Origin: Flavobacterium circumlabens | GTDB lineage: Bacteria; Bacteroidota; Bacteroidia; Flavobacteriales; Flavobacteriaceae | Direction of reading: 5' to 3' | Length of the DNA stretch: 64,000 nucleotides | Assembly (NCBI RefSeq): GCF_004345565.1 | Contig: NZ_SLWA01000008.1 | Span: forward strand, 62,001-126,000 | Shown: piece after piece, positions 42,747-52,450 of the stretch | Layout of the letters: every line of letters begins with the position of its first letter | How positions within the stretch are numbered: position 1 is the stretch's first letter | Translations under genes and position numbers: made by a program | The notes under the pieces: generated by a model | Told to the model about the DNA's origin: nothing | Seen by the model: the letters and a program-made list of their open reading frames with translations, nothing else | Database searches by the model: none

Positions 42747-44090
42747 ATGGAACAAAAAATAAATGAATTTATGGCTCTTGTAGAGTCAAAAAATCCAAAC
42801 GAGCCAGAATTTCTTCAAGCCGTTAGAGAATTTGCAGAAACGGTAATTCCATTTATTGCAGAAAGAAAAAAGTATGATGGAAAAAACTTACTTCTTAGAA
42901 TTGCCGAGCCAGAACGTTCTATAATTTTTAGAGTTCCATGGGTAGATGATAATGGAGAGATAATTGTAAACAGAGGTTTTAGAATTCAGATGAACTCCGC
43001 AATCGGACCTTACAAAGGCGGAATCAGATTTCACCATACCGTAAACCTGTCTGTATTAAAATTTCTTGCTTTCGAACAAGTTTTTAAAAACAGTCTGACA
43101 ACACTTCCTATGGGAGGTGGAAAAGGAGGTTCTGATTTTGATCCTGAAGGAAAATCTGATGGTGAAATTATGCGTTTTTGCCAGTCTTTCATGACAGAAT
43201 TATGCCGTCATATTGGTCCTGATTTAGATGTTCCTGCCGGAGATATTGGTGTGGGTGCAAGAGAAATCGGTTATTTATTTGGTCAGTACAAAAGAATCAG
43301 AAATGAATTTACAGGTGTTTTAACCGGAAAAGGAATTGCTTACGGAGGTTCATTGATACGTCCTGAGGCTACCGGATATGGTGTTGTTTATTTCACAGAT
43401 CAAATGTTGCGTACTATCGGGCATGATATTAAAGGAAAAAGAGTTGCCATTTCAGGTTTCGGAAATGTTGCCTGGGGTGTGGCGCTAAAAATAAACGAAT
43501 TAGGAGGAAAAGTAGTTACGATTTCCGGACCTGATGGTTATATTTATGATGAAGAAGGAATTTCAGGAGAGAAAATCGAGCACATGGTAGAAATGAGAGC
43601 TACCGGCGATAACAGAGCTGAAGTTTATACTAAAAAATATCCAAACGCTGTTTTCCATAAAGGGAAAAGCCCATGGGAAGTAAAAGTGGATATCGCGATT
43701 CCGTGTGCTACTCAAAACGAACTAAACGGTGATGATGCCAAAAAACTAATTGATAATGGGGTATTGTGTGTAACTGAAGCTGCAAATATGCCTTCAACAT
43801 TAGATGCCATCAAATTATTCTTAGACAATAAAGTATTATTCGCTCCGGGGAAAGCTGCAAATGCCGGTGGAGTTGCTGCATCCGGATTAGAAATGACCCA
43901 AAATTCAATTCGTCTGAACTGGACTAGTGAAGAAGTAGATTTAAGATTGAAAGATATCATGGTTGGAATTCACAACCAATGTAAAAAATACGGTGCTGGT
44001 GAAGATGGTTACGTAAATTATGTAAAAGGAGCGAACATTGCCGGATTCGTTAAAGTTGCAGATGCTATGCTTGCGCAGGGTGTAGTGTAA
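42747..44090 (+). CDS. gdhA: NADP-type glutamate dehydrogenase
   Basis: The 447-residue hexameric-type enzyme assimilates ammonium into 2-oxoglutarate. It shows the substrate-binding LPMGGGKGGSDFDPEGKSD near 120-138 with the catalytic Lys, the DLDVPAGDIGVGAREIGY block near 158-175 and a Rossmann domain with GFGNVAWGVALKI near 240. The C-terminal GKAANAGGVAASGLEM is the hallmark of the NADP-type I family. It has its own promoter and terminator and may be regulated through a palindrome. Confidence 0.96.
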   Translation: MEQKINEFMALVESKNPNEPEFLQAVREFAETVIPFIAERKKYDGKNLLLRIAEPERSIIFRVPWVDDNGEIIVNRGFRIQMNSAIGPYKGGIRFHHTVNLSVLKFLAFEQVFKNSLTTLPMGGGKGGSDFDPEGKSDGEIMRFCQSFMTELCRHIGPDLDVPAGDIGVGAREIGYLFGQYKRIRNEFTGVLTGKGIAYGGSLIRPEATGYGVVYFTDQMLRTIGHDIKGKRVAISGFGNVAWGVALKINELGGKVVTISGPDGYIYDEEGISGEKIEHMVEMRATGDNRAEVYTKKYPNAVFHKGKSPWEVKVDIAIPCATQNELNGDDAKKLIDNGVLCVTEAANMPSTLDAIKLFLDNKVLFAPGKAANAGGVAASGLEMTQNSIRLNWTSEEVDLRLKDIMVGIHNQCKKYGAGEDGYVNYVKGANIAGFVKVADAMLAQGVV

Positions 44091-44109
44091 TTTTAATTAC
44101 AGTTTTATA

Positions 44110-44152
44110 AATGCCTTCGTTTCTGTTATCAGGAATGAAGGCATTTTTTTTT
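44110..44152 (+). terminator. Rho-independent terminator of gdhA
   Basis: The stem ATGCCTTC / GAAGGCAT has an 18-nt loop and ends in eight T residues; it is 20 nt after the gdhA stop. Confidence 0.85.
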
Positions 44153-44260
44153 CGCTATTTTTAAACAATAAAATTCGGAAATTACTCCGTCTGTTTATAT
44201 CGGTCGGATCGTGGTAAAAATAACGTGAATTATTTATGAAGAGAACAAAATTCAAATAGT

Positions 44261-44279
44261 TACGTTTGTAGTATATTTG
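44261..44279 (+). promoter_or_regulatory. Two candidate -7 boxes upstream of porZ
   Basis: TACGTTTG (44261-44268) and TATATTTG (44272-44279) both fit TAnnTTTG. Their position argues for the ATG at 44301 as the porZ start because the earlier start at 44277 would lie inside the second box. Confidence 0.45.
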
Positions 44280-44300
44280 TCTATCCGAACATATTTGATA

Positions 44301-46571
44301 ATGAAGAGAAGGTTTTTGTACATTTTGTTTTTATTGCTCATGCAATTCGCGGTCGCACAGAATAAATTGTCCTGGCAGGGCTATTTTTCGTTTAATGAAA
44401 TAAAAGATATTTCAGAAAGTGCAACAACTGTTTTTGCCGCTTCAGAAAATGCAGTATTTTCTAAAAACCAGGCAAACAACACTATTAAAACAACTACTAC
44501 TGTTGACGGACTTTCAGGACAAACCATTTCTGCGTTATATTATAGTGAGACTGCTAAAAAAACTTTAATAGGATACGAAAACGGTTTGCTGGCTATTGTG
44601 AATGAAACCGATGGAAGCATTTCAAAAAAAGTAGATATTATTAATAAACAGTTAGCGCCTAATCTAAAGAAAATCAATCACTTTATGGAGCGTGACGGTC
44701 TCGTTTATGTTTCTTGTGATTTTGGAATTGTGCAGTTTAACCTGAAAACATTGCAATTTGGCGATACCTATTTTATTGGTGATAATGGTGCTGAAATAAG
44801 TGTCAGACAAACTTCTTTTTTTAACGGGTTTATTTATGCGGCAACTTCCAGTGGAATCAGGAGAGCGGATCTTGCAAATGCGAATTTAATCGATTTCAAT
44901 CAGTGGAGTGTGGTTAATTCAGGAGATTGGTCCAGTGTTGAAACGTTTGATACAGCACTTATAGCAATCAATACTGCGGGATACATTCACAGATATAATT
45001 CCAGTACATTTGTTGGGTTTGTTCAGCTTCCACAGTCTTCCGTAGACATGCGGGCCAAAAATAATAATTTGTTTATTACAACCGCTACAACTGTTTATGT
45101 TTATAACAATCAAATGACCTTGAGTCGTCAGATTAGCAATACGCAGGTGCTGAATGATAGACTGAGTTTTAGCTGTGCGACGACTGTTGGAGATTTAATT
45201 TACATTGGAACAAAGGAGAATGGCTTATTCTCGTCAACACTTTCAGGAGCTTCTGTTTTTGAGAACAGTACACCAAAAGGACCTTTACGAAATAGTGTTT
45301 TTGCGCTTCAGGCTACGACAACTTCATTATGGACAGTTTTTGGAGATTATTCCGGTGTCTACAATCCATATCCAAAAGATAATTATGGAATAAGTAAATT
45401 CAGTAAGGATCAATGGCTGGACATTCCTTATGAAGAAGTTTTAGGCGCTAAATCGTTAGTAAGAATAGCGGTAGATCCAAATAATGAGAATAAAGTATAC
45501 ATCGGTTCTTATGATGCAGGTTTGCTAAAGGTTGAAAATAATGTACCCTCTTATCTTTACGGAACAGGAAATAGTTCGTTAGACGCTATTTCGGGTACGA
45601 CAGATGTATGGGTTAATGGAACCGTGTTTGATAAAGCTGGAAATTTGTGGATGAACAACAGCTTAGTAGACGATGGAATCAAAGTGCTGAAACCAAATGG
45701 AGACTGGCAGGTTTATTCGACAAAATCAATAATTACGAATGTTGCGAGTTGTGCTTTTGGCCGAATGGCTATTGATAAAAACGGAACAAAATGGATGGCA
45801 ACCTACAATAATGGTATTGTCGGATTTAACGAAAAAGGAAATGTGTTCAAGAAAATAACAATGGGTAGTGATGCCGGAAATCTTCCTTTTATTGATGCAC
45901 GTGTAGCAACTCCGGATAATAACAATCAGCTTTGGATAGGGACAACAAAAGGATTGAGAATTCTTTCTAATGTCAATAGTTTTTTAACAGATAGCCAGTT
46001 AACCACAAAAGCAATCATTATTCTGGAAGATGGCTTAGCGCAGGAATTGTTGTACGAGCAGTTTATTACAGATATTGTGGTTGACGGATCTAACAACAAA
46101 TGGATTGCAACTGCTGATTCCGGCGTTTTTTTAGTTTCTCCTAATGGGCAGGAAACCAAATATCATTTTACAATAAATAATTCTCCCTTACCCAGTAATA
46201 CTGTAAATGACATTGATATTAACAGTGCAACAGGGGAAGTTTTTATAGCAACAGACAAAGGGCTTGTTTCTTTTAAAGGAGTTTCAACCGCTGCGAATGA
46301 AGATTTGAATGAGGTATTTGTATATCCAAATCCAGTTCGTCCCAATTATGCGGGAACTGTAAAAGTCGCAGGATTACTGGATAAAGCGAATATAAAAATT
46401 ACAGATATTGAAGGAAATCTTGTTTTTGAAACGACCTCCCAAGGCGGAACAATAGAGTGGGATACAACTGCGTTTGGCAGATATAAAGTCGCGTCCGGAG
46501 TTTATATGATTTTTATCTCCGCTCAGGACGGCGTTGAAACTAAGGTTAAAAAAGTAATGATTATCAGGTAG
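44301..46571 (+). CDS. porZ: PorZ-like type IX secretion protein
   Basis: From the ATG at 44301 the protein has a signal peptide (FLYILFLLLMQFAVAQ) and 756 residues. It has two beta-propeller-like regions of the two-component-regulator type, seen in repeats such as LWTVFGDYSGVYNP and WMATYNNGIVGFNEKGNVFKKI (two pieces), and a C-terminal domain of type IX sorting form starting VYPNPVRPN and ending KVKKVMIIR. PorZ is an outer-membrane surface protein of the type IX attachment complex, linked in Porphyromonas to A-LPS delivery. It precedes an acyltransferase by 23 nt, then recO. Confidence 0.82.
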   Translation: MKRRFLYILFLLLMQFAVAQNKLSWQGYFSFNEIKDISESATTVFAASENAVFSKNQANNTIKTTTTVDGLSGQTISALYYSETAKKTLIGYENGLLAIVNETDGSISKKVDIINKQLAPNLKKINHFMERDGLVYVSCDFGIVQFNLKTLQFGDTYFIGDNGAEISVRQTSFFNGFIYAATSSGIRRADLANANLIDFNQWSVVNSGDWSSVETFDTALIAINTAGYIHRYNSSTFVGFVQLPQSSVDMRAKNNNLFITTATTVYVYNNQMTLSRQISNTQVLNDRLSFSCATTVGDLIYIGTKENGLFSSTLSGASVFENSTPKGPLRNSVFALQATTTSLWTVFGDYSGVYNPYPKDNYGISKFSKDQWLDIPYEEVLGAKSLVRIAVDPNNENKVYIGSYDAGLLKVENNVPSYLYGTGNSSLDAISGTTDVWVNGTVFDKAGNLWMNNSLVDDGIKVLKPNGDWQVYSTKSIITNVASCAFGRMAIDKNGTKWMATYNNGIVGFNEKGNVFKKITMGSDAGNLPFIDARVATPDNNNQLWIGTTKGLRILSNVNSFLTDSQLTTKAIIILEDGLAQELLYEQFITDIVVDGSNNKWIATADSGVFLVSPNGQETKYHFTINNSPLPSNTVNDIDINSATGEVFIATDKGLVSFKGVSTAANEDLNEVFVYPNPVRPNYAGTVKVAGLLDKANIKITDIEGNLVFETTSQGGTIEWDTTAFGRYKVASGVYMIFISAQDGVETKVKKVMIIR

Positions 46572-46594
46572 TTTGATACCCGCCGTTTTATTAC

Positions 46595-47641
46595 ATGTCT
46601 GTCAGCACTATGAATAATAAAAATTGTTTTGACTTTTTACGGTTTTTCTTTGCAGCAAATATTCTATTGGCACACCTCTGCGAACTTTCTCAAAATAGTA
46701 ATCTGGCTTTTTTGTCTTATTTCTCTAATGCAATAATTGCGATAAAAGGTTTCTTTGTAATAAGTGGTTTTCTGGTTGCCAAAAGTTATGTGAATACACC
46801 TTCATTAAAAGAATACTTCGTTAAACGGGCCAAAAGAATTTTACCGGCTTATATTGTAGTTATTCTTTTTTCAGTTCTGATTTTTGCGTTCTTTAGCAGC
46901 CATAATTTTTCGGACTATTTTTCAGATATCAATACCTATAAATATCTGGGATGGAATTTGGTTTTTCTAAATTTCATGCAGCCTTGCCTGCCGGGACTTT
47001 TTGTGAATAATCTTCATTGCGCTGTAAATGGAGCTTTATGGACCTTAAAAGTAGAAGAAGGTTTTTATATTGTTTTGCCTCTGATTTTTTACGTAATCAA
47101 AAAAACCAGAAGGACTTTTTTAGTACTCGCAAGTCTTTATATTTTGTCGTTACTATATTGGTTTACTATGGATTATCTGGATAAGCCATTATTAGCAAAG
47201 CAATTACCGGGTTATTTGTCTTATTTCGTAACGGGAATTTTTCTCTTTTTGAATTTTGATTTCATTATGAAATACAAAAAAATAATTTTGACATTTTCAG
47301 TTTTACTCTTAATGGGTTATTACATTTTAAGCCTGCAAACAGATTGGCTGTATCCTGCAGCATTTGGCTGTATTGTCATTATTACCGCCTACAATCTTCC
47401 TTTTTTGAATAATTTCGGAAAGTATGGCGATTTTACCTATGGACTTTATATCTACCATTTTCCTGTCATTCAGATTTTCAGGCAATATGACTTATTCGAA
47501 AAATACAATGCTTATTTAATGGCAGTTGCCGTAATTTTGATTACTTTGTTCTTTGCTGTCCTTTCGTGGTTTTTTATAGAACGAAGATTTTTGGATAGAT
47601 ATAAAAAGAACAATCAAAAGCACATTCCGACTGTATGTTAG
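46595..47641 (+). CDS. Membrane acyltransferase of the OafA/YrhL type
   Basis: The 348-residue protein has about nine or ten membrane helices. The N-terminal FDFLRFFFAANILLAHL is the first conserved block with the His-like motif of the acyltransferase 3 family, and later GALWTLKVEEGFYIVLPL is the second. The family adds acyl groups to lipopolysaccharide O-antigen or other surface sugars. An ATG at 46610 is an alternative start. It lies between porZ and recO, overlapping recO by 7 nt. A role in LPS modification near porZ is inference. Confidence 0.85.
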   Translation: MSVSTMNNKNCFDFLRFFFAANILLAHLCELSQNSNLAFLSYFSNAIIAIKGFFVISGFLVAKSYVNTPSLKEYFVKRAKRILPAYIVVILFSVLIFAFFSSHNFSDYFSDINTYKYLGWNLVFLNFMQPCLPGLFVNNLHCAVNGALWTLKVEEGFYIVLPLIFYVIKKTRRTFLVLASLYILSLLYWFTMDYLDKPLLAKQLPGYLSYFVTGIFLFLNFDFIMKYKKIILTFSVLLLMGYYILSLQTDWLYPAAFGCIVIITAYNLPFLNNFGKYGDFTYGLYIYHFPVIQIFRQYDLFEKYNAYLMAVAVILITLFFAVLSWFFIERRFLDRYKKNNQKHIPTVC

Positions 47642-48348
47642 TCAAAACAAAAGCAATCGTAATCTCATCCTTAAAATTTCAGGAAAAAAGCCTGATCGTA
47701 AAATGTTTTACGCTTTCAAACGGCCTGAAATCTTATTTTGTGCGTGATGCTTTTTCGAGCCGGAAAGCCAGTCAGAAAATTGCTTATTTTCAGCCTTTGT
47801 CCATTCTCGAAATCGAGGCTGTACATAAAAACAAAGGTACTTTAGAGAATTTCAAGGAAATAAAAACAGCCGTTCCCTTCCAAAGTATCCATACCGATAT
47901 TGTAAAAAGTACGATGGTGATGTTTCTGTCTGAAATGCTTCATTATTCGATTCAGGAAGAAGAAAAAAACGAGCCTCTTTTTGTGTTTTTAGAGACTGCT
48001 TTGACCTGGCTGGATCATCACGATGAGATTTCTAACTTCCATTTAATCCTTCTTCTGGAAACAACCAAATATTTGGGTTTTTATCCGGATGTTTCAGAAA
48101 TGGATTTGCCTTTTTTTGAAATGTACGATGGGGTTTTTACCCTTTTCCATGGTATGGGTTCGCTGACGGAACATGAAAGTAACTTGTTTAAAAAGTTAAT
48201 TGATTTAAAATTTGACAACGATCAAAAAGTTTTTCATGTTATTGAAAGACAAATACTCCTTAAAATTCTGATCGACTACTACAGTTTTCATTTGGATGGA
48301 TTCAAAAAACCAAAATCTTTAGAGGTTTTAAAAGAAGTTTTCTCTTAA
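47635..48348 (+). CDS. recO: DNA repair protein RecO
   Basis: The 237-residue protein has the RecO opening KTKAIVISSLKFQEKSLIVKCFTLSNG (split), an OB-fold, and then a helical region ending SFHLDGFKKPKSLEVLKEVF. RecO anneals single-stranded DNA and helps load RecA in RecFOR repair. The zinc-finger cysteines of some RecO proteins are absent. Its ATG overlaps the acyltransferase stop by 7 nt. It is followed by a 130-nt gap before ileS. Confidence 0.9.
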   Translation: MLVKTKAIVISSLKFQEKSLIVKCFTLSNGLKSYFVRDAFSSRKASQKIAYFQPLSILEIEAVHKNKGTLENFKEIKTAVPFQSIHTDIVKSTMVMFLSEMLHYSIQEEEKNEPLFVFLETALTWLDHHDEISNFHLILLLETTKYLGFYPDVSEMDLPFFEMYDGVFTLFHGMGSLTEHESNLFKKLIDLKFDNDQKVFHVIERQILLKILIDYYSFHLDGFKKPKSLEVLKEVFS

Positions 48349-48478
48349 ATTTTGCAAATTGGGGCTGTTTTTTGCGGAATCTACCTGAAATTCAAGGGCA
48401 GCACTCTTTTTTCTGTCATCTTTTATCTATTTACCTCAAAATTCCTTACTTTCGCACCTCGATTAAGAAAAGGATAAA

Positions 48479-51400
48479 ATGAGCACAAAATTTACTGAAT
48501 ACAAAGGACTTGACTTGCCAACAGTAGCGTCAGAAGTACTTGATTTTTGGAAGAAAGAAAATATATTTGAAAAGAGTGTAACCACTCGCGAAGGTGCTGA
48601 GCCTTACGTATTTTTTGAAGGTCCGCCTTCAGCTAACGGTTTACCGGGAATTCACCACGTGATGGCACGTGCGATTAAAGATATTTTTTGCAGATATAAA
48701 ACTCAAAAAGGTTTTCAGGTAAAAAGAAAAGCCGGTTGGGATACGCACGGATTGCCTGTAGAATTAGGTACTGAGAAAGAACTTGGAATCACAAAAGAAG
48801 ATATTGGGAAAACCATTTCTATCGAAGAATATAACGAAGCGTGTAAAAAAACCGTAATGCGTTATACCGACGTATGGAATGATCTGACCGAAAAAATGGG
48901 ATATTGGGTAGATATGGAAGATCCGTATGTGACTTACAAACCCAAATATATGGAGTCTGTCTGGTGGCTTTTGAAACAAATCTACGATAAAGGTTTGTTG
49001 TACAAAGGATACACAATTCAGCCGTATTCTCCGAAAGCAGGAACAGGATTGTCTTCTCACGAAGTAAATCAGCCCGGAGCTTACCGTGATGTTACAGATA
49101 CAACGATTGTAGCGCAGTTTAAAACATTGCCGGAAACATTGCCAAACTTTTTAAAAGGTTTTGGAGATATTCACATCTTAGCCTGGACGACAACTCCGTG
49201 GACATTGCCTTCGAATACCGCCTTGACCGTTGGGCCAAAAATTGACTACGTTTTAGTAAAAACTTTTAATCAATATACTTTTGAACCTGTAAATGTTATT
49301 CTGGCTAAAAATTTAGTTGGAAAACAGTTCGGGAAAGGATTTTTTGCCAGTGAAGACGATGCTGATTTCGACAAAGTGAAAAATGGCGACAAGCAACTTC
49401 CGTATAAAATTTTAGCGGAAGCGAAAGGTGCTGACTTAGTTGAAATCCGTTACGAGCAATTATTGCAATACGTATTGCCTTACCAAAATGCGGAAAACGC
49501 CTTTAGAGTAATTGCCGGAGATTTCGTAACTACCGAAGACGGAACCGGAATTGTACATACCGCTCCAACTTTTGGTGCAGATGATGCTAAAGTAGCAAAA
49601 GAAGCAAAACCGGAAATTCCGCCAATGTTGGTTTTAGATGAAACCGGAACAGCAGTTCCTTTGGTTGATTTACAAGGGAAATTCACTTCACACTTAGGTG
49701 ATCTTGCCGGTAAATATGTGAAAAACGAATATTATGACGAAGGACAAGCGCCAGAGCGTTCTGTTGATGTTGAAATTGCTATTCGATTAAAAGAAGAAAA
49801 TAAAGCCTTTAAGGTTGAAAAATACGTACATAGTTATCCACACAGCTGGAGAACTGATGAGCCGTTATTATATTATCCCCTAGACTCTTGGTTCATTAAA
49901 GTAACCGATGTAAAAGATAGAATGTTCGACCTGAACGAAACTATCAATTGGAAACCTAAGTCTACTGGTGAAGGACGTTTTGGAAACTGGCTGAAAAATG
50001 CCAACGACTGGAACTTATCTCGTTCTAGATATTGGGGTATTCCGTTGCCAATTTGGAGAACCGAAGACAAAAAAGAAGAAGTTCTTATTGGCTCTGTTGA
50101 AGAATTATACAACGCGATCGAAAAATCTGTCGAAGCCGGTTTTCAAAAAGAAAACCCATTCAAAGGTTTTGAAATCGGAAACATGTCTGAAGCAAATTAT
50201 GATTTAATTGATTTACACAAAAATGTTGTCGATCAGATAATTTTAGTTTCTGCTTCCGGACAACCAATGAAACGCGAAAGCGATTTAATTGACGTTTGGT
50301 TTGATTCCGGAGCGATGCCTTATGCACAATGGCATTATCCTTTCGAAAACAAAGACAAAATCGATGAGAATAAAGATTTCCCTGCGAATTTCATTGCAGA
50401 AGGTGTCGATCAGACTCGTGGATGGTTTTATACTTTACATGCAATAGCCACTTTAGTTTTTGATAAAGTTGCCTATAAAAATGTAGTTTCGAATGGTCTG
50501 GTTTTAGATAAAGACGGAATAAAAATGTCTAAAAGTAAAGGGAATACGATAGACCCTTTTAAAACCATCGAAGAATATGGTCCTGATGCCACTCGCTGGT
50601 ACATGATTATGAATGCAAATCCATGGGATAACCTGAAATTTGATTTAGATGGAATTGCTGAGGTTCGCCGTAAATTCTTCGGAACATTATACAACACCTA
50701 TTCATTCTTTTCGCTGTATGCCAATATCGACGGATTTAAATATGCTGAAGCGGAAATTCCGTTAAACGAAAGACCCGAAATCGATCAGTGGATTATGTCT
50801 GAATTGCACACGCTGATAAAATTTGTTGACGAATGTTATGCAGATTATGAACCAACAAAAGCTACAAGAGCAATTTCTGACTTTGTTCAGGAGAACCTGA
50901 GTAACTGGTACGTTCGTTTATGCCGTCGTCGTTTCTGGAAAGGCGAATACGCTCCTGATAAAATTGCAGCTTACCAAACACTTTATACTTGTTTACTAAC
51001 AATAAGCAAATTGAGTGCTCCGGTCGCTCCTTTTTTCATGGATAAATTGTACCGGGATTTAACAGTTTCAACAGGGACTGAGGGTTTTGCCAGTGTTCAC
51101 TTGGCAGAGTTCCCAAAATTTGTCGAAAACTTTGTTAATAAAACGTTAGAAAGCAAAATGCAGAAGGCGCAAACCATCTCATCATTGGTTTTATCACTCC
51201 GTAAAAAGGAAATGATCAAGGTGCGTCAGCCTTTACAAAAGGTAATGATTCCGGTACTTGACGATAATCAACGTGCTGAAATCGAAGCTATTTCCGAGCT
51301 TATAAAAGCGGAAGTAAACGTGAAAGAAATCATGCTTTTAGACGATGCTTCAGGTGTTTTGGTAAAACAGATTAAACCTAATTTTAAGACTTTAGGGCCA

Positions 51401-51880
51401 CGCTTTGGAAAAGATATGGGCTTGATTTCTAAGCAAATACAAAGTTTTTCTTCCGATCAGATCAATCAGTTGGACAAGCAGGGGACGTTAGATATTGTTA
51501 TTGCTGGAAATAATGTAACTTTATCATTAGAAGATGTCGAAATAACGTCTCAGGATATCGAAGGATGGCTCGTTGCAAATTCAAACGGAATCACAGTTGC
51601 GCTTGATATAACAATCACCGAAGATTTGAAAAAAGAAGGTATCGCAAGGGAAGTAGTAAACAGAATTCAGAACATCCGTAAAGATTCAGGATTTGAGGTT
51701 ACTGATAAGATTAAAGTGCAAATTAAAAGAACCGGCCTTTTAGAGGAAGCTATTTTAAAAAATGAAGACTATATTAAGTCTGAGACATTAACAGATAATT
51801 TGGTTTTTACAGATGCTTTGGAAAGCGGCATAGAAATTGAGTTTGATGATATTAAAACAATGATATTAATTTCAAAATAA
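48479..51880 (+). CDS. ileS: Isoleucine--tRNA ligase (long, eukaryote-like type)
   Basis: The 1133-residue class I synthetase charges tRNA-Ile. The HIGH motif region is GPPSANGLPGIHHV near 48-61 and KMSKSKGNT lies near 682. An editing domain with TTPWTLPSNTAL lies near 240. GTGLSSHEVNQPGAY near 188-202 and the absence of a C-terminal zinc-finger place it in the type 2 IleS group (as in many Bacteroidota and eukaryotes), which is reported to be less sensitive to mupirocin. The upstream TACTTTCG box (48447-48454) differs from consensus at one position. Confidence 0.96.
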   Translation: MSTKFTEYKGLDLPTVASEVLDFWKKENIFEKSVTTREGAEPYVFFEGPPSANGLPGIHHVMARAIKDIFCRYKTQKGFQVKRKAGWDTHGLPVELGTEKELGITKEDIGKTISIEEYNEACKKTVMRYTDVWNDLTEKMGYWVDMEDPYVTYKPKYMESVWWLLKQIYDKGLLYKGYTIQPYSPKAGTGLSSHEVNQPGAYRDVTDTTIVAQFKTLPETLPNFLKGFGDIHILAWTTTPWTLPSNTALTVGPKIDYVLVKTFNQYTFEPVNVILAKNLVGKQFGKGFFASEDDADFDKVKNGDKQLPYKILAEAKGADLVEIRYEQLLQYVLPYQNAENAFRVIAGDFVTTEDGTGIVHTAPTFGADDAKVAKEAKPEIPPMLVLDETGTAVPLVDLQGKFTSHLGDLAGKYVKNEYYDEGQAPERSVDVEIAIRLKEENKAFKVEKYVHSYPHSWRTDEPLLYYPLDSWFIKVTDVKDRMFDLNETINWKPKSTGEGRFGNWLKNANDWNLSRSRYWGIPLPIWRTEDKKEEVLIGSVEELYNAIEKSVEAGFQKENPFKGFEIGNMSEANYDLIDLHKNVVDQIILVSASGQPMKRESDLIDVWFDSGAMPYAQWHYPFENKDKIDENKDFPANFIAEGVDQTRGWFYTLHAIATLVFDKVAYKNVVSNGLVLDKDGIKMSKSKGNTIDPFKTIEEYGPDATRWYMIMNANPWDNLKFDLDGIAEVRRKFFGTLYNTYSFFSLYANIDGFKYAEAEIPLNERPEIDQWIMSELHTLIKFVDECYADYEPTKATRAISDFVQENLSNWYVRLCRRRFWKGEYAPDKIAAYQTLYTCLLTISKLSAPVAPFFMDKLYRDLTVSTGTEGFASVHLAEFPKFVENFVNKTLESKMQKAQTISSLVLSLRKKEMIKVRQPLQKVMIPVLDDNQRAEIEAISELIKAEVNVKEIMLLDDASGVLVKQIKPNFKTLGPRFGKDMGLISKQIQSFSSDQINQLDKQGTLDIVIAGNNVTLSLEDVEITSQDIEGWLVANSNGITVALDITITEDLKKEGIAREVVNRIQNIRKDSGFEVTDKIKVQIKRTGLLEEAILKNEDYIKSETLTDNLVFTDALESGIEIEFDDIKTMILISK

Positions 51881-51887
51881 TATAAAA

Positions 51888-52268
51888 ATGGTAGATGAAA
51901 TTACAAGATACTCTGACGCTGATTTGGCGGAGTTCAAAGAAATAATCCAAAATAAAATACAAAAAGCACAAGCCGATCTGGATTTAATAAAAAGTGCTTA
52001 CATGAATGATTTGAATAACGGAACAGATGATACCTCTCCAACTTTCAAAGCCTTTGAAGAAGGAAGCGAAACAATGTCAAAAGAAGCAAACTCACAGTTG
52101 GCTATCAGACAGGAAAAGTTTATTCGTGATTTGAAAAACGCATTATTCCGTGTAGAAAATAAAACATATGGTATCTGCAAAGTAACAGGTAAATTAATCG
52201 GTAAAGAAAGACTGAAAATTGTACCTCACGCTACAATGAGTATCGAAGCAAAAAATCTGCAACGATAA
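51888..52268 (+). CDS. TraR/DksA-family protein lacking the zinc cysteines
   Basis: The 126-residue protein has a coiled-coil N-terminal half (EFKEIIQNKIQKAQADLDLI) and a C-terminal DksA-like segment YGICKVTGKLIGKERL. DksA binds RNA polymerase and tunes transcription with ppGpp. Only one cysteine of the four zinc ligands remains; the later pair is replaced by HATMS / EAKN. Such forms are usual in Bacteroidota and presumably fold without zinc. It is 7 nt after ileS and is co-transcribed. Confidence 0.85.
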   Translation: MVDEITRYSDADLAEFKEIIQNKIQKAQADLDLIKSAYMNDLNNGTDDTSPTFKAFEEGSETMSKEANSQLAIRQEKFIRDLKNALFRVENKTYGICKVTGKLIGKERLKIVPHATMSIEAKNLQR

Positions 52269-52283
52269 GATATACTAAATTAT

Positions 52284-52310
52284 GAAACGCTCCTTTTGGG
52301 GCGTTTTTTT
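52284..52310 (+). terminator. Rho-independent terminator after the DksA-like gene
   Basis: AAACGCTCC / GGGGCGTTT with a four-T loop and a T-run. The pairing includes one mismatched or wobble position. It lies 15 nt after the stop. Confidence 0.8.
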
Positions 52311-52390
52311 ATATATAAAAATGTGAAGTGATTCCTTAATCCGTGCTCTGCTTTGAAAGAAGATGCGGCAGTTAACAGGATTGAAAAATA

Positions 52391-52438
52391 TTGCATTAAT
52401 TAGAACTGTCCCGATTATAAACAGTTCTAATTAAGCAA
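52391..52438. repeat. Perfect-armed palindrome between convergent genes
   Basis: TTAATTAGAACTGT pairs with ACAGTTCTAATTAA over 14 bp with an 11-nt loop, extending with one bulge to TTGC / GCAA. It lies 13 nt after the minus-strand Roadblock-type gene and may serve as its terminator, though the T-run is weak. Confidence 0.65.
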
Positions 52439-52450
52439 TGGTGAATTGCA

